Assembly (NCBI GenBank): GCA_023411115.1
Contig: JAEYPF010000014.1
Coordinates: 1 to 64,000 of the forward strand
DNA: 64,000 nt
Reading direction: 5' to 3'
From: Methanobacteriota archaeon
GTDB lineage: Archaea > Methanobacteriota > Methanobacteria > Methanobacteriales > Methanobacteriaceae
Shown here: positions 1 through 7,895 of the stretch, piece after piece
How positions within the stretch are numbered: position 1 is the first letter of the stretch
How the letters are laid out: every line of letters begins with the position of its first letter
The notes under the pieces: generated by a model
The model's input: only the letters and a program-made list of their open reading frames with translations
Databases searched by the model: none
Told to the model about the DNA's origin: nothing
Program-made: the position numbers and the translations under genes

Positions 1-314
1 TATTCCAGAATTTAATTGGAAATGCCATTAAATTCAAAAAGCTGAATGAACCCCCTAAAATCCACATTTCAGCCCAAAAAAACAAAAATGAATATGTATT
101 CAGCATACGTGACAATGGAATAGGAATGGAGCCAAAATATGCAGAACGTATTTTTACCATATTTCAGAGGCTACATACAAAAGATGAATATGACGGCACT
201 GGAATAGGTCTGGCCATTAGTAAAAGAGTAGTAGAACGTCATGGGGGGCGCATTTGGGTTGGATCAGAGTTAGGTAAGGGTTCAGTCTTTTATTTTACTA
301 TTCTTATTGATTAA
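1..314 (+). CDS. Sensor histidine kinase, C-terminal part (5' end outside window)
   Basis: This is the catalytic end of a sensor histidine kinase, which uses ATP to phosphorylate its own histidine and then a response regulator. The frame is open from base 3, so the gene begins before the window; the internal ATG at 126 is not the start. Visible HATPase_c motifs in order are the N box (QNLIGNAIKF), the G1 box (RDNGIGM), the F box (IFTIFQRLH) and the G2 box (GTGIGLAI), followed by a normal C-terminus. The IFQRLH form is typical of PAS/GAF-containing archaeal and cyanobacterial kinases. No response regulator lies next to it; the nearest is at 14153. The sensor domains cannot be seen. Confidence 0.93.
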   Translation, partial: FQNLIGNAIKFKKLNEPPKIHISAQKNKNEYVFSIRDNGIGMEPKYAERIFTIFQRLHTKDEYDGTGIGLAISKRVVERHGGRIWVGSELGKGSVFYFTILID

Positions 315-325
315 AGAAAATGGGG

Positions 326-889
326 TTATTTTTTAAGGTTTTTTCCAATACTCCATGCTTTGCCTATGTTTTCACCAACTGTCCAGTAGTTGTTATCAGG
401 CATTGTTAAAACTGCAGGGTTGATTTTTTTAATATCGGGTTTGTCGTCTGTTAAATATCTTTTTTCAGTATAGGTACTTACTATTTCTCCAATAAAGAGA
501 TCGCTTGTAGGCATTTCGTAAATATCATTTAACTTGCACTCTAATGATAGGGGGCATTCTTTAATCATGGGTGCTGTTTTTAAATTTCCATGATAGATTT
601 CAAATAGGTCTGATTTATCTGTAGTTTTTCCAGAGACCAATCCACAATAATCAGTTGCCTCTATCAGGCCTATGTTTGGAAAATTAACGCTAAAAGTTTT
701 ATTTTTGCGAATAGCTTTATTTGTTAAGTGATTTTTATTTACAGAAACAGTTAGCAGAGGTGGATTTATACTTGCTCTCATTACCCATCCTAGTGCCATA
801 AAATTGGCTTTATCTTCTATGGTTGTCCCTAAAAGTGCAACAGGCATTGGATAAATAAACCCGTTTTTTCCTATATCGATTTTTTCCAT
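326..889 (-). CDS. Flavin reductase-like, FMN-binding split-barrel protein (flavoredoxin type)
   Basis: A 187-residue protein of the flavin reductase/flavoredoxin family, which binds FMN in a split barrel and moves electrons between flavin, NAD(P)H or ferredoxin partners. The N-terminal half carries the family pattern: PMPVALLGT, then GWVMRASINPPLLTVSV (substrate/FMN contact strand), KNKTFSVNFP and the DYCGLVSGKTTDKSDLF segment. The length is normal for the single-domain family. An ATG start is preceded by a GGAGGAACA-type ribosome site. It converges with the kinase fragment, leaving only 11 bases between the stops. The physiological partner cannot be told from sequence; a role in oxygen or redox stress is only inference. 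Confidence 0.85.
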   Translation of the reverse strand: MEKIDIGKNGFIYPMPVALLGTTIEDKANFMALGWVMRASINPPLLTVSVNKNHLTNKAIRKNKTFSVNFPNIGLIEATDYCGLVSGKTTDKSDLFEIYHGNLKTAPMIKECPLSLECKLNDIYEMPTSDLFIGEIVSTYTEKRYLTDDKPDIKKINPAVLTMPDNNYWTVGENIGKAWSIGKNLKK

Positions 890-933
890 ATTGTTCCTCC
901 ATGTAAATTCATTACCAGGCTAAATTTTTAAAA

Positions 934-967
934 TTGGTTTATAGCCACAAGCTTAATTCGTGTCATA
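934..967 (-). repeat. 34-bp direct repeat: relic of the original 3' end of the aldehyde dehydrogenase gene
   Basis: These 34 bases are identical to 1142-1175, which lie inside the coding end of the aldehyde dehydrogenase gene. Read on the minus strand, this copy encodes MTRIKLVAINQ, then Phe and a stop at once, which is a plausible original C-terminus. The two copies flank a 174-bp palindrome-rich segment, so the arrangement looks like an insertion with a 34-bp duplication. Confidence 0.8.
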
Positions 968-1141
968 CCATTCCAACCTTCGGAAAGGTTGATCATCCAA
1001 ATTGTTTTGATCAACCTTTTTTTCTAAAAAGCCATCGAAAAATCAAAGATTTTGGGGTGCCGAAAATCCTCAAAAACCTTCGGTTTTTGGGAGTTAGAAA
1101 ATGCAATGCATTTTTCTAAAATTCTATGAATTTTCGAGCAG
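968..1141. mobile_element. 174-bp insertion made of tandem hairpins
   Basis: The segment lies between two 34-bp direct repeats and consists almost wholly of inverted repeats: AACCTT/AAGGTT (975-990), AAGGTTGATCA/TGATCAACCTT (985-1018), AAAATC/GATTTT (1039-1053, loop aaa), CAAAAACC/GGTTTTTG (1071-1089, loop ttc), a TTAGAAAATGCA hairpin (1094-1119) and AAAATTC/GAATTTT (1118-1134, loop tat). The frame around the hairpins, AATCCTC...GGGAGTTAGAAA...TTTTCTAAAAT, recurs at 51295-51348 with different stem sequences. It has no room for a transposase, so if mobile it would be mobilised in trans. It supplies the last five codons of the dehydrogenase. Confidence 0.65.
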
Positions 1142-2548
1142 TTGGTTTATAGCCACAAGCTTAATTCGTGTCATATCTTCAACCGCATATTTTATACCTT
1201 CTTTACCTAACCCGCTCATTTTACAGCCTCCAAAAGGCATATTATCAGCACGGAATGTGGACTGTTTATTAACTACAACTCCTCCGGCGTCTATCTCTTT
1301 CACAGCTTTCAGGGCATTATTTATATTATTTGTAAATACTGCAGCTTGTAGCCCATATTTTGTATCATTTGCAACTTTTACTGCTTCATCAATTCCATCT
1401 ACGCGAATTATTGGAGAAACTGGGCCAAAAGTTTCCTCCTGCACAATTTTCATTTTTGGGTTCACGTTGTCAAGGACAGTAGGGGTGTAAAATGCTCCTT
1501 TACGCTTTCCACCGCATAAAATATATGCCCCATCACTTACAGCTGCATTTACCCTATTTTCAACTTCTATTGCAGCGTTTTCATTTATTAATGGACCAAC
1601 ATCAGTCTTTAAATTGAGGGGATCACCAGTTATGAGCTTTTGGGTGTCTTTTACAAATTTTTCAATGAATTCATCTGCTATTTTGTTATCAAGAATCACG
1701 CGCTTTACCCCAATGCAGACCTGACCTGCATTAACATAAGAGCCTCTAACAGTTGATTCAACGGCTTTTTCAATGTCTGCATCTTCAAGTACGATAAGCG
1801 GGTCATTTCCTCCAAGTTCAAGGGTTAATTTTTTCATCCCTGCATTTTTAGATATATGTTTTCCGACCCCCACGCTTCCAGTAAAAGATATTTTATCTAC
1901 CATGTCGCTACGTACAATTTCATCACCAATGGTTTTCCCATACCCTGTTAAGGCATTTAAAGCCCCGTCTGGAAGATAAAAATCCATAATTTCGGCCAGT
2001 TTAAGTGCAGCAAGTGGCGCTTTCAAGGATGGCTTTAAAATTACACTATTTTTGGCAGCAATCGCTGGAGCTACTTTATGAATTGCCAAATTCAGGGGGT
2101 AGTTAAAAGGAGTAATGGCTGCAACTACACCTAAAGGAAGCCTCATTGTAAAACCAATAACGTTTTCCCCACCAATACAGGCATCCATAGGAATTGTTTC
2201 ACCATATATTCGTTTTGATTCCTCTGCTGAAAGTAAAATTGTTTGTATGGAACGATTTACCTCTTCCTTTGAATCTTTAAGTGGTTTGCCACAATCAAGT
2301 GTTATTAATTTTGCAAGGGCTTTTGAATTTTTGGATATTTCTTCTTTAATTTCATATAGAATTTCAGAAATTTCACGGGAAGGGAGATTTTTTAAAGTTT
2401 CTTTTGCTTTATTTGCGGCAACCAGTGCATTATTTACATCTTTACTGTCCCCTTGAGGCACAGTATCAATTATTTTGTTATTTGAGGGATTTTTAATTTC
2501 TATTGTTTCTGGTTTTTCAATTAATTTCCCATTTATCAACATATCCAT
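1124..2548 (-). CDS. NAD(P)-dependent aldehyde dehydrogenase (lactaldehyde dehydrogenase, CofA-like)
   Basis: A 474-residue aldehyde dehydrogenase that oxidises an aldehyde to the acid with NAD(P). The nearest family I recognise is the methanogen lactaldehyde dehydrogenase CofA, which makes lactate for coenzyme F420. Visible motifs are ITPFNYPLNLAIHKVAPAIA, the Rossmann GSVGVGK, the general-base Glu in TLELGGNDP, the catalytic Cys in NAGQVCIG, and EETFGPVSPI near the end. The start ATG follows GGTGATAAAAT. The C-terminus is odd: the last five residues (LLENS) and the stop come from an inserted hairpin element, while the original end (AINQF) survives as a relic at 934-967. The catalytic core is intact, so the enzyme is probably active. 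CofA identity is likely, not proven. Confidence 0.88.
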   Translation of the reverse strand: MDMLINGKLIEKPETIEIKNPSNNKIIDTVPQGDSKDVNNALVAANKAKETLKNLPSREISEILYEIKEEISKNSKALAKLITLDCGKPLKDSKEEVNRSIQTILLSAEESKRIYGETIPMDACIGGENVIGFTMRLPLGVVAAITPFNYPLNLAIHKVAPAIAAKNSVILKPSLKAPLAALKLAEIMDFYLPDGALNALTGYGKTIGDEIVRSDMVDKISFTGSVGVGKHISKNAGMKKLTLELGGNDPLIVLEDADIEKAVESTVRGSYVNAGQVCIGVKRVILDNKIADEFIEKFVKDTQKLITGDPLNLKTDVGPLINENAAIEVENRVNAAVSDGAYILCGGKRKGAFYTPTVLDNVNPKMKIVQEETFGPVSPIIRVDGIDEAVKVANDTKYGLQAAVFTNNINNALKAVKEIDAGGVVVNKQSTFRADNMPFGGCKMSGLGKEGIKYAVEDMTRIKLVAINQLLENS

Positions 2549-2728
2549 ATTTTATCACCGCTATCCAGCAAATAATAAGTTTAAGTCAGTTAGAAAGTTT
2601 TAAATAAAGATATGAATTTTGAGCTATCTTTTAGATATAAATTTAAAATTAATGGTTAATATATCTAAGAACAGGTTTTGATTTATAATTATAACAAGTA
2701 ATTGCAGTAATTTAAAAACTCGTGTGAA

Positions 2729-2920
2729 TTAGAATTTTTTGGTTAAATTATTCAGCGACTTGTTAATATTTTGCACGTCAGTGGCGTTAATTTCCTTACC
2801 TGCTCCATTTATATAGTTTTTATACAAAAGTGATGCAGCAATTGCAATTACAATTACACCACCAAAAAGCAGTATATATTCGGCTGCAACCTGTGCATTT
2901 TCTTCTTTTAATATTCTCAT
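2729..2920 (-). CDS. Class III signal peptide pilin-like protein
   Basis: A 63-residue archaeal type IV pilin-like subunit. A short charged N-terminus (MRILKEEN) is followed by AQVAAEYILLFGG, the QxxxEY class III signal motif cut by prepilin peptidase EppA, then about 20 hydrophobic residues and a short polar tail rich in Asn. It starts 11 bases after the TadC-like gene on the same strand, so the two form an operon. The ATG follows GGTG. The likely role is a minor subunit of a surface filament assembled by the neighbouring TadC protein. No ATPase lies beside this pair; the nearest is at 27521. Confidence 0.82.
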   Translation of the reverse strand: MRILKEENAQVAAEYILLFGGVIVIAIAASLLYKNYINGAGKEINATDVQNINKSLNNLTKKF

Positions 2921-2931
2921 ACTTACACCAA

Positions 2932-3867
2932 CTAACTAAATCCCAAAAGTTTTGGACCAAAGGATTGTATTATGTAAAATAGTCCATAGGCGCCGGGTAC
3001 CAATAAAAATGCATATTTAACGCCTTTTTTTGCACTACCATATAAAACAATACCAATTAACAGTGATGCTATTATGGAGTGAATAATTATATAGCCTGTT
3101 GCAGACATAACCGCAACGTCTGCCAGTGGATTTGGTTTACCTAAAGCTCCAATAAATGAGTTATATGACATTATCATCCCTAATGCAAAAGGAGCAGCTA
3201 CTATGGCTGCAATAATCAGGAACATTACGGACATCATTACATTTGCTTTTCTTTCTCTTTGTAATGCTAAAACTGCCCTTAAATCCTCTGCAACTGTTTC
3301 AATGACATCAGATAGGCTTCCACCAGTCCTTCTTCCTTCTAATATCATTCTAAATGTCCTATCTAAATTTTTGGATTTTAACCGCTCTCCCATTGCCAGT
3401 ATGGCATCATCAAAGGTACTTCCGATTTTAATCTCAATTACGGCCCTTTTTAGTTCATCAGTTAATGGACCGCTTCCATGTCTTGAAACATCTTCAAGGG
3501 CAGTTTCAAGGCCAACACCTGCCCTGAGTAAGGATGCTATTTGTCTTAAAAAATCAGGAGTTCCTTGTTCAATTGCATCAATTCTGCGTTCCATCATGAA
3601 AAATATATATGCGCCGATAATTACTGCAGGGATTATAAAACCAATAAATGCCCCTATAATAGGATTTATGCCAAGCAGTAATGATAGAACTGCAGCAAGT
3701 GCACCTAATCCTATGCCAACTAATAAGTCTAAAGTTATTAAATCTGAAGCCTTTATATACATTCCGCTTCTTATAAGAGTTTCCTGTAGCGTAACGATAT
3801 ATTTTTCAGGCACTATACTGTCAATAGTGTTAGATACTGGTGATAGTGCGCTTGGTATAATTGCCAT
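2932..3867 (-). CDS. Type II/IV secretion system F-family membrane protein (TadC-like)
   Basis: A 311-residue polytopic membrane protein of the GspF/TadC family, the inner-membrane platform for assembly of type IV pilus-like filaments. Two hydrophobic segments (about residues 45-85) precede a cytoplasmic domain with the family hallmarks FLRQIASLLRAGVGLETAL and GRRTGGSLSDVIETVAEDL, and three further hydrophobic segments end the protein. The ATG follows AGGTGG. The promoter is probably the TTTATATG box read on the minus strand near 3900. It is co-transcribed with a small class III signal peptide protein. It resembles the TadC-like protein at 29393 only in general architecture, so two separate filament systems may exist. 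Confidence 0.88.
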   Translation of the reverse strand: MAIIPSALSPVSNTIDSIVPEKYIVTLQETLIRSGMYIKASDLITLDLLVGIGLGALAAVLSLLLGINPIIGAFIGFIIPAVIIGAYIFFMMERRIDAIEQGTPDFLRQIASLLRAGVGLETALEDVSRHGSGPLTDELKRAVIEIKIGSTFDDAILAMGERLKSKNLDRTFRMILEGRRTGGSLSDVIETVAEDLRAVLALQRERKANVMMSVMFLIIAAIVAAPFALGMIMSYNSFIGALGKPNPLADVAVMSATGYIIIHSIIASLLIGIVLYGSAKKGVKYAFLLVPGAYGLFYIIQSFGPKLLGFS

Positions 3868-4433
3868 TTTTCCACCTTAATTAATATTCTATTTCACATA
3901 TAAATAATAGGATAGTTCAAAGTGTTACACATATACTCTTGTTTTGGCATACAAACACTTATAAAAGTATTAATTTGAAACCCCTTATTTTTACTTGGTT
4001 AGTTATGTATCTGCTTTATCTATATAATATTTCCTATTATTATTTCTATTAAAATACTGTAAAACTTCCATATTTACTTTAGAGATAATGCTTATGGAAA
4101 ATAATTATTTTCACACTATATTTTCTAATTTTATCTTGACAAAGTTTTAGATTTATATTAATGAGCCATAACACATTAAATAGGGCATTTTAAAAAATCA
4201 CGAAAATTATAGCCAATAATTGGGGTAGTGATTTCCTTTTTTTTAAGATTTAACATATAAGTCATTAGTTAGTTACGGTTTTTCATCGTTAATGTGCTTT
4301 AAGTCACAAATTAGTCATTAAATAATAAAGTAACTTATTTAAAAAGAGTTTAATAATAAGAAATTTTTTGAATTAATTTTTTATATTACCTTAATCAATC
4401 TAATTTTAATTCTAAAAGGGTGATTTAAGGGGT
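3868..4433. other. Non-coding AT-rich stretch
   Basis: A 566-base region upstream of the TadC operon and before the TPR relic. It holds the TadC promoter at its left edge and a weak Shine-Dalgarno-like AAGGGG at the right edge. I see no convincing gene, RNA or repeat in it. Confidence 0.5.
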
Positions 4434-4565
4434 TTGTTTGATAAATTAAGAAGTTTATCCATTGGTCGAAAAGGTTACAAATTATTAATGAAGGGAAAAT
4501 ATGAGGAAGCTATAAAATATTTAGATAAAACCTTAGAATTAGATTATCTGCTATTCTTAAGATAA
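4434..4565 (+). pseudogene. Truncated TPR-repeat protein
   Basis: A TTG behind AAGGGG opens a 43-codon frame whose product contains one clear tetratricopeptide unit: KGYKLLMKGKYEEAIKYLDK followed by TLELD. A normal TPR protein would continue with PNY and further 34-residue repeats; here the sequence changes to YLLFLR and a stop, exactly where a GC-rich segment of different composition begins. It is best read as the 5' stump of a TPR gene cut by insertion or deletion. Confidence 0.65.
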
Positions 4566-4746
4566 ACTGCGAACTTTAAACCCGTATCGGGCGCCATAAG
4601 CGTATATTACAAAGACAATATCCCTTCGAGGAGCCTGATTATCGTAATATGCAGGCATATGACAAAGTACGCATTATTCAAATCCGCCCTCGCACCCATA
4701 CCCGCCTCCGATAAGGGGCTTCGTCCCAGAATGCCCGAAATATGAT
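4566..4746. other. GC-rich island of foreign composition
   Basis: About 180 bases with roughly half G+C, against about one third around it. It begins right after the TPR stump stop and ends abruptly at an AT-rich stretch. It contains CCCGTATCGGG and several C-rich runs. The plus frame of the TPR stump stays open for 58 further codons after its stop, and minus frames are partly open, but none has a start with a ribosome site or recognisable motifs. It may be the remnant of an inserted element. Confidence 0.45.
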
Positions 4747-4909
4747 AAAATTACACTATTTTTGTATAATTAAATGAAGTTATTATATAAAAAATATGTA
4801 GTAAAAGCACATTTTTATCCTTTAATTCCTTTTTTAGACTAAATTCTTTTAGAAATTTATATATTTAGAAAAATGCATAATTTATTTGACTCAAGTATGA
4901 GGTGAATAA

Positions 4910-5155
4910 ATGAAATTTGATCCTAAAAAAATGTTAGATGATACTTTAGACCAAATGAGCCAAAGTAGTCAAAGATACGATGATAGACGTAGAGACTCAT
5001 ATGGGCATGAATCAGATGTAGATGATTTAATCCACAGGATAACTAGAGATGTGGAAGAAATCAGAATGAAAAACAGGGAATTAAACGACCGTATAAGCGA
5101 TCTTGAAATGAAATTCAACCGTTTAAGAGACTTACTCCGTAATAGGCGGTATTAA
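4910..5155 (+). CDS. Small charged coiled-coil protein
   Basis: An 81-residue soluble protein that I do not recognise. The N-terminal third is polar (MSQSSQRYDDRRRD); residues about 38-78 form a strong predicted coiled coil with heptad Leu/Ile/Met (DLIHRITRDVEEIRMKNREL and onward). The end is Arg-rich. The ATG follows GAGGTGAATAA, a good ribosome site. It stands alone, with a TTTATATA box about 55 bases upstream (4856-4863). The composition suggests a dimer or oligomer that could bind nucleic acid or a partner protein; that is inference. Confidence 0.75.
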   Translation: MKFDPKKMLDDTLDQMSQSSQRYDDRRRDSYGHESDVDDLIHRITRDVEEIRMKNRELNDRISDLEMKFNRLRDLLRNRRY

Positions 5156-5291
5156 TCTTTACAAAAGTAGATTTTTTAAATTTACTTAACTATTGTTCTT
5201 TTTTCTGCAGCATGTATTCCACAATGGTAAGAATATGTGCCTGTTCTATGAATGTAAAGCTGTAAATATTCTTGAATTAAATTAGTTTGAT

Positions 5292-5447
5292 CTATCTTGG
5301 CCTCTTCATGTATTTAAAGAGTATAAATGCACCTATAGCAAGTATAATTAGCACGACTATAATAAGTACGATAATTCCTATGATTCCAAGCTTTGCAAGA
5401 AAACCTAAATTTAATCCCTTCCATATTGTGGTAATTAACAAGTTCAT
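5292..5447 (-). CDS. Small single-span membrane protein (51 aa)
   Basis: A short gene supported by an ATG four bases after the strong site GGGGTGAT. The 51-residue product has a short N-terminus (MNLLITTIWKGLNLGF), one long hydrophobic helix rich in Ile, Leu and Val (about residues 20-44), and a basic tail (FKYMKRPR), so it would sit in the membrane with the tail inside. I do not recognise a family. The opposite strand is also open here, but lacks a ribosome site. Confidence 0.7.
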   Translation of the reverse strand: MNLLITTIWKGLNLGFLAKLGIIGIIVLIIVVLIILAIGAFILFKYMKRPR

Positions 5448-5613
5448 TAAATCACCCCTGAATTTTAGTATGTCTATTAACTTATCTTACTATTTAATCT
5501 GCTTTTTCGTAATATGTTAGAGCTTATTACGTGACATAATATAATTATGATTTAAATTTTATAGTATCAACCTATAATTGTAGCTATATGGATCTTTTTA
5601 ACTTTAAAATTCT

Positions 5614-6609
5614 TTATAGATTTATTTTCTTTTTAATTTTATTTAAAACATGTCCCTTATTAGTTATGTGCACCATATCTTCGATTCTAACGCCAAATTC
5701 ATTTTTAAGATAAATACCAGGTTCTATAGTTATGACCATCCCTTTTTCTAGTTTTGTTTCGTCACGTTTGGATAAAGAAGGGCTTTCATGTATATCAAGT
5801 CCTACCCCATGGCCAGTTGAATGTATAAATGATTCACCATATCCATATTCTTCGATCACGTTTCTTGCAACTTTATCTACATACGAAGCTTTTATTCCAG
5901 GTTTTATAGCCTTTACAGCACTTTTTTGAGCTTCAAACACTATGTCAAATATTTCTTCATGTTTTTCAGTTTCTATGAGGGTTCTTGTGGTATCAGAACA
6001 GTAGTTATTGTAAATTGCACCCCAATCAATTACTACAGGTCTTTCTATGCTGTTATTTGATACATCTGCATGCGGAAGTGAAGACCGCATTCCTGATGCA
6101 ACAATAGTATCAAATGAAGCTTTTTTTGAACCTTCAAGTCTCATGTTGTATTCTATTTCTGCTGCAATTTCATTTTCAGTTTTATTGCCATGAAATTCAG
6201 TGTTTTTAAAGGCATTTTCTGCAATTTCCAGCGCTTTTTCAATGTTTTTAAGTTCATCTTTTGATTTCACACGTCTTAACCTTTCAACAATGTCAGTTAT
6301 TTTAGTTTCAAAGGATGAATCTTTTTTTAGCCTTTCAAACGTTCCAATTGTCACTGAGTTTTCAATTCCAACAGTGCCATTTAATGATTTTTTGATTTCA
6401 TCCAGAGATTTAAGTTCTTCCACTTGAATTTTGGAGTTCATGAGGGCGTCTTCAAAATCCATTGAATTGGTAAAAAGAACAGGTTCATCTTTTAATATTA
6501 AAATTGAAGAGCTAGATGGTTTAAAACCAGTTAAATAATTTATATTATTGAGATTTAAAACTATCATGGTGTCTATATTTTCTTTAACCATCTCATCGAA
6601 AATTTTCAT
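5614..6609 (-). CDS. pepQ: M24 family aminopeptidase / Xaa-Pro dipeptidase
   Basis: A 331-residue M24 metallopeptidase that removes N-terminal residues or splits Xaa-Pro dipeptides using two metal ions. An N-terminal creatinase-like domain (about 1-115) is followed by the pita-bread catalytic domain. Metal ligands are visible: Asp in VIDWGAIYNNY and in CSDTTRT, His in HSTGHGVGLDIHESP, Glu in TIEPGIYL and Glu in GVRIED. Length and domain order fit archaeal PepQ. The start ATG overlaps the stop of the upstream membrane-protein gene by four bases, so the genes are translationally coupled. Substrate choice between Xaa-Pro dipeptides and longer peptides cannot be told. Confidence 0.9.
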   Translation of the reverse strand: MKIFDEMVKENIDTMIVLNLNNINYLTGFKPSSSSILILKDEPVLFTNSMDFEDALMNSKIQVEELKSLDEIKKSLNGTVGIENSVTIGTFERLKKDSSFETKITDIVERLRRVKSKDELKNIEKALEIAENAFKNTEFHGNKTENEIAAEIEYNMRLEGSKKASFDTIVASGMRSSLPHADVSNNSIERPVVIDWGAIYNNYCSDTTRTLIETEKHEEIFDIVFEAQKSAVKAIKPGIKASYVDKVARNVIEEYGYGESFIHSTGHGVGLDIHESPSLSKRDETKLEKGMVITIEPGIYLKNEFGVRIEDMVHITNKGHVLNKIKKKINL

Positions 6610-6854
6610 AATTTTTCCTCTTTATCAAATTGTTTTGAGCCGGGTTTTTCACCAGTTAGTAGAGCAATCGCAATAAATACAATCAAAGCTAAGATAAAAA
6701 TAACAATACTGGCAACGTTTACCTTAACATAAAAATTGAGGATTACAACCAGTATGAATACGATGGTAACCATCCACCCCTGCCATTTTATTGGACTTAA
6801 TCCCCAACCAATGGTCTTTTTACCAAACCCTGGTTTTTTAGTAATTCTTTTCAT
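6606..6854 (-). CDS. Small two-helix membrane protein
   Basis: An 82-residue protein of no family I can name. The first 28 residues are basic and aromatic (KKPGFGKKTIGWGLSPIKWQG), followed by two hydrophobic helices (about 29-47 and 50-67) and a charged tail. The pattern WGLSPIKWQGW recalls small uncharacterised membrane proteins of methanogens and bacteria. It lies between the HIT protein gene (15 bases upstream) and pepQ (four-base overlap), so the three form an operon. No function is suggested by the context. Confidence 0.75.
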   Translation of the reverse strand: MKRITKKPGFGKKTIGWGLSPIKWQGWMVTIVFILVVILNFYVKVNVASIVIFILALIVFIAIALLTGEKPGSKQFDKEEKL

Positions 6855-6869
6855 AACGCCTCTTAAATT

Positions 6870-7322
6870 TTATAAATTTCTTTTAATTTCATCCATGAGC
6901 TTTTGCATTACATTGTCAGGGACTCTACGCTCAAGGGGTTGTGGAATATATCCAAAATCCGGATCTTCAAAAACTAAACCTTCAAATTCTATTTTGTGGG
7001 CATAACGTGGTATGAAGTGCCAGTGAATCTCAGGGGTTGGTGGACTTTCACGATATGCTTTGTTCATAAAGCAGCTCCAGTTAAATACTGTTGGATTGAA
7101 CAGTTTGGTTAAAGCAACCTCTAATTTTTCTACAATTTTACTGAAATCATCCCATTCTTCATCTTCTAGTTTGCTTAACTTGTTGCACTGCCTTTTAAGC
7201 ACAACTACTCCTGTTCCAATATATCTTTGACTTGGAGCGAGAAAAACCATCCAGTAGTCTGTTTCAAAAATTAAATTTCCATATGCACCAGGTATTTGAC
7301 AGTATTCGCAGTTCAATTCCAT
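6870..7322 (-). CDS. HIT-family protein
   Basis: A 150-residue histidine triad protein. The family hydrolyses or transfers nucleotides through a histidine in the motif HxHxH; here the motif is EIHWHFIPRY, in which the third histidine of the classic triad is replaced, as in some archaeal HIT proteins. An N-terminal CEYC pair could bind zinc, as in many HIT proteins. FETDYWMVFLAPSQRYIGTGVVVLKR is the usual substrate-strand region. The first gene of a three-gene operon with a membrane protein and pepQ. The altered triad leaves the exact reaction uncertain. Confidence 0.82.
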   Translation of the reverse strand: MELNCEYCQIPGAYGNLIFETDYWMVFLAPSQRYIGTGVVVLKRQCNKLSKLEDEEWDDFSKIVEKLEVALTKLFNPTVFNWSCFMNKAYRESPPTPEIHWHFIPRYAHKIEFEGLVFEDPDFGYIPQPLERRVPDNVMQKLMDEIKRNL

Positions 7323-7895
7323 TTTTATACCCTTTCATTAAATATTAAATTAATTTATGGTAATTAGAATTTATCTATTTATTTTTATTTAAATTATCTC
7401 ATTTAATCTTTAATTGTCTGTAGAGTTTATATCAATCCCTTAACATCTATTTAAGTAATATTCCTATTTTTATAATTAAAATAATCTTATTTATTAATTT
7501 AGTATAAGACTTACTATAATTTTCATATATTTATAATGAAAGGATAAGGGCTATACACATGCATGCTTATTTTGTACAAATAGTACTACAGGTTAAGAAC
7601 GTTTATTAAGCAATCAGCTGATTTAGAGCAATTATGTGATAAAAAGGGGCCATTTATGGATATTCAAAACATAGACTTTGAAAATTTATTGCTTTGAATT
7701 TGTATTTGATTTAGATGTCTTTTAAATAGAATTTAAAAATTAGCATATAAAGAAAGGATTTGAGAAATATCATCAATAAGAAAATTGATTTTATAATTTA
7801 AAATAATTTAGACTTTATTTTTCATTTAAAGCAAAAATATTAAATTTAGGCCCTGAATTAGAAAGTATTTTATATAGTAAGCCCCATGTGTTAAT
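7323..7895. other. Non-coding AT-rich intergenic region
   Basis: A 573-base divergent spacer between the HIT operon and the M50 protease. It should hold both promoters; a TTTATATAG box about 25 bases before the protease ATG is the clearest. A short ATG frame near 7656 ends after 13 codons and is not credible. I see no RNA or repeat. Confidence 0.5.

Noticed and set aside
1101..1490. 129-residue plus-strand frame
   Set aside because: Antisense to the aldehyde dehydrogenase; runs out of the hairpin insertion and has no start signal.
3203..3880. 225-residue plus-strand frame
   Set aside because: Antisense shadow of the TadC-like gene; Ser/Ile/Pro-rich composition typical of shadows.
4566..4746. 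Coding gene in the GC-rich island
   Set aside because: Frames are open on both strands, but none has a start codon with ribosome site or a motif I recognise.
5287..5520. 77-residue plus-strand frame
   Set aside because: The opposite strand carries a frame with a strong ribosome site and a sensible membrane protein; the plus frame has neither.
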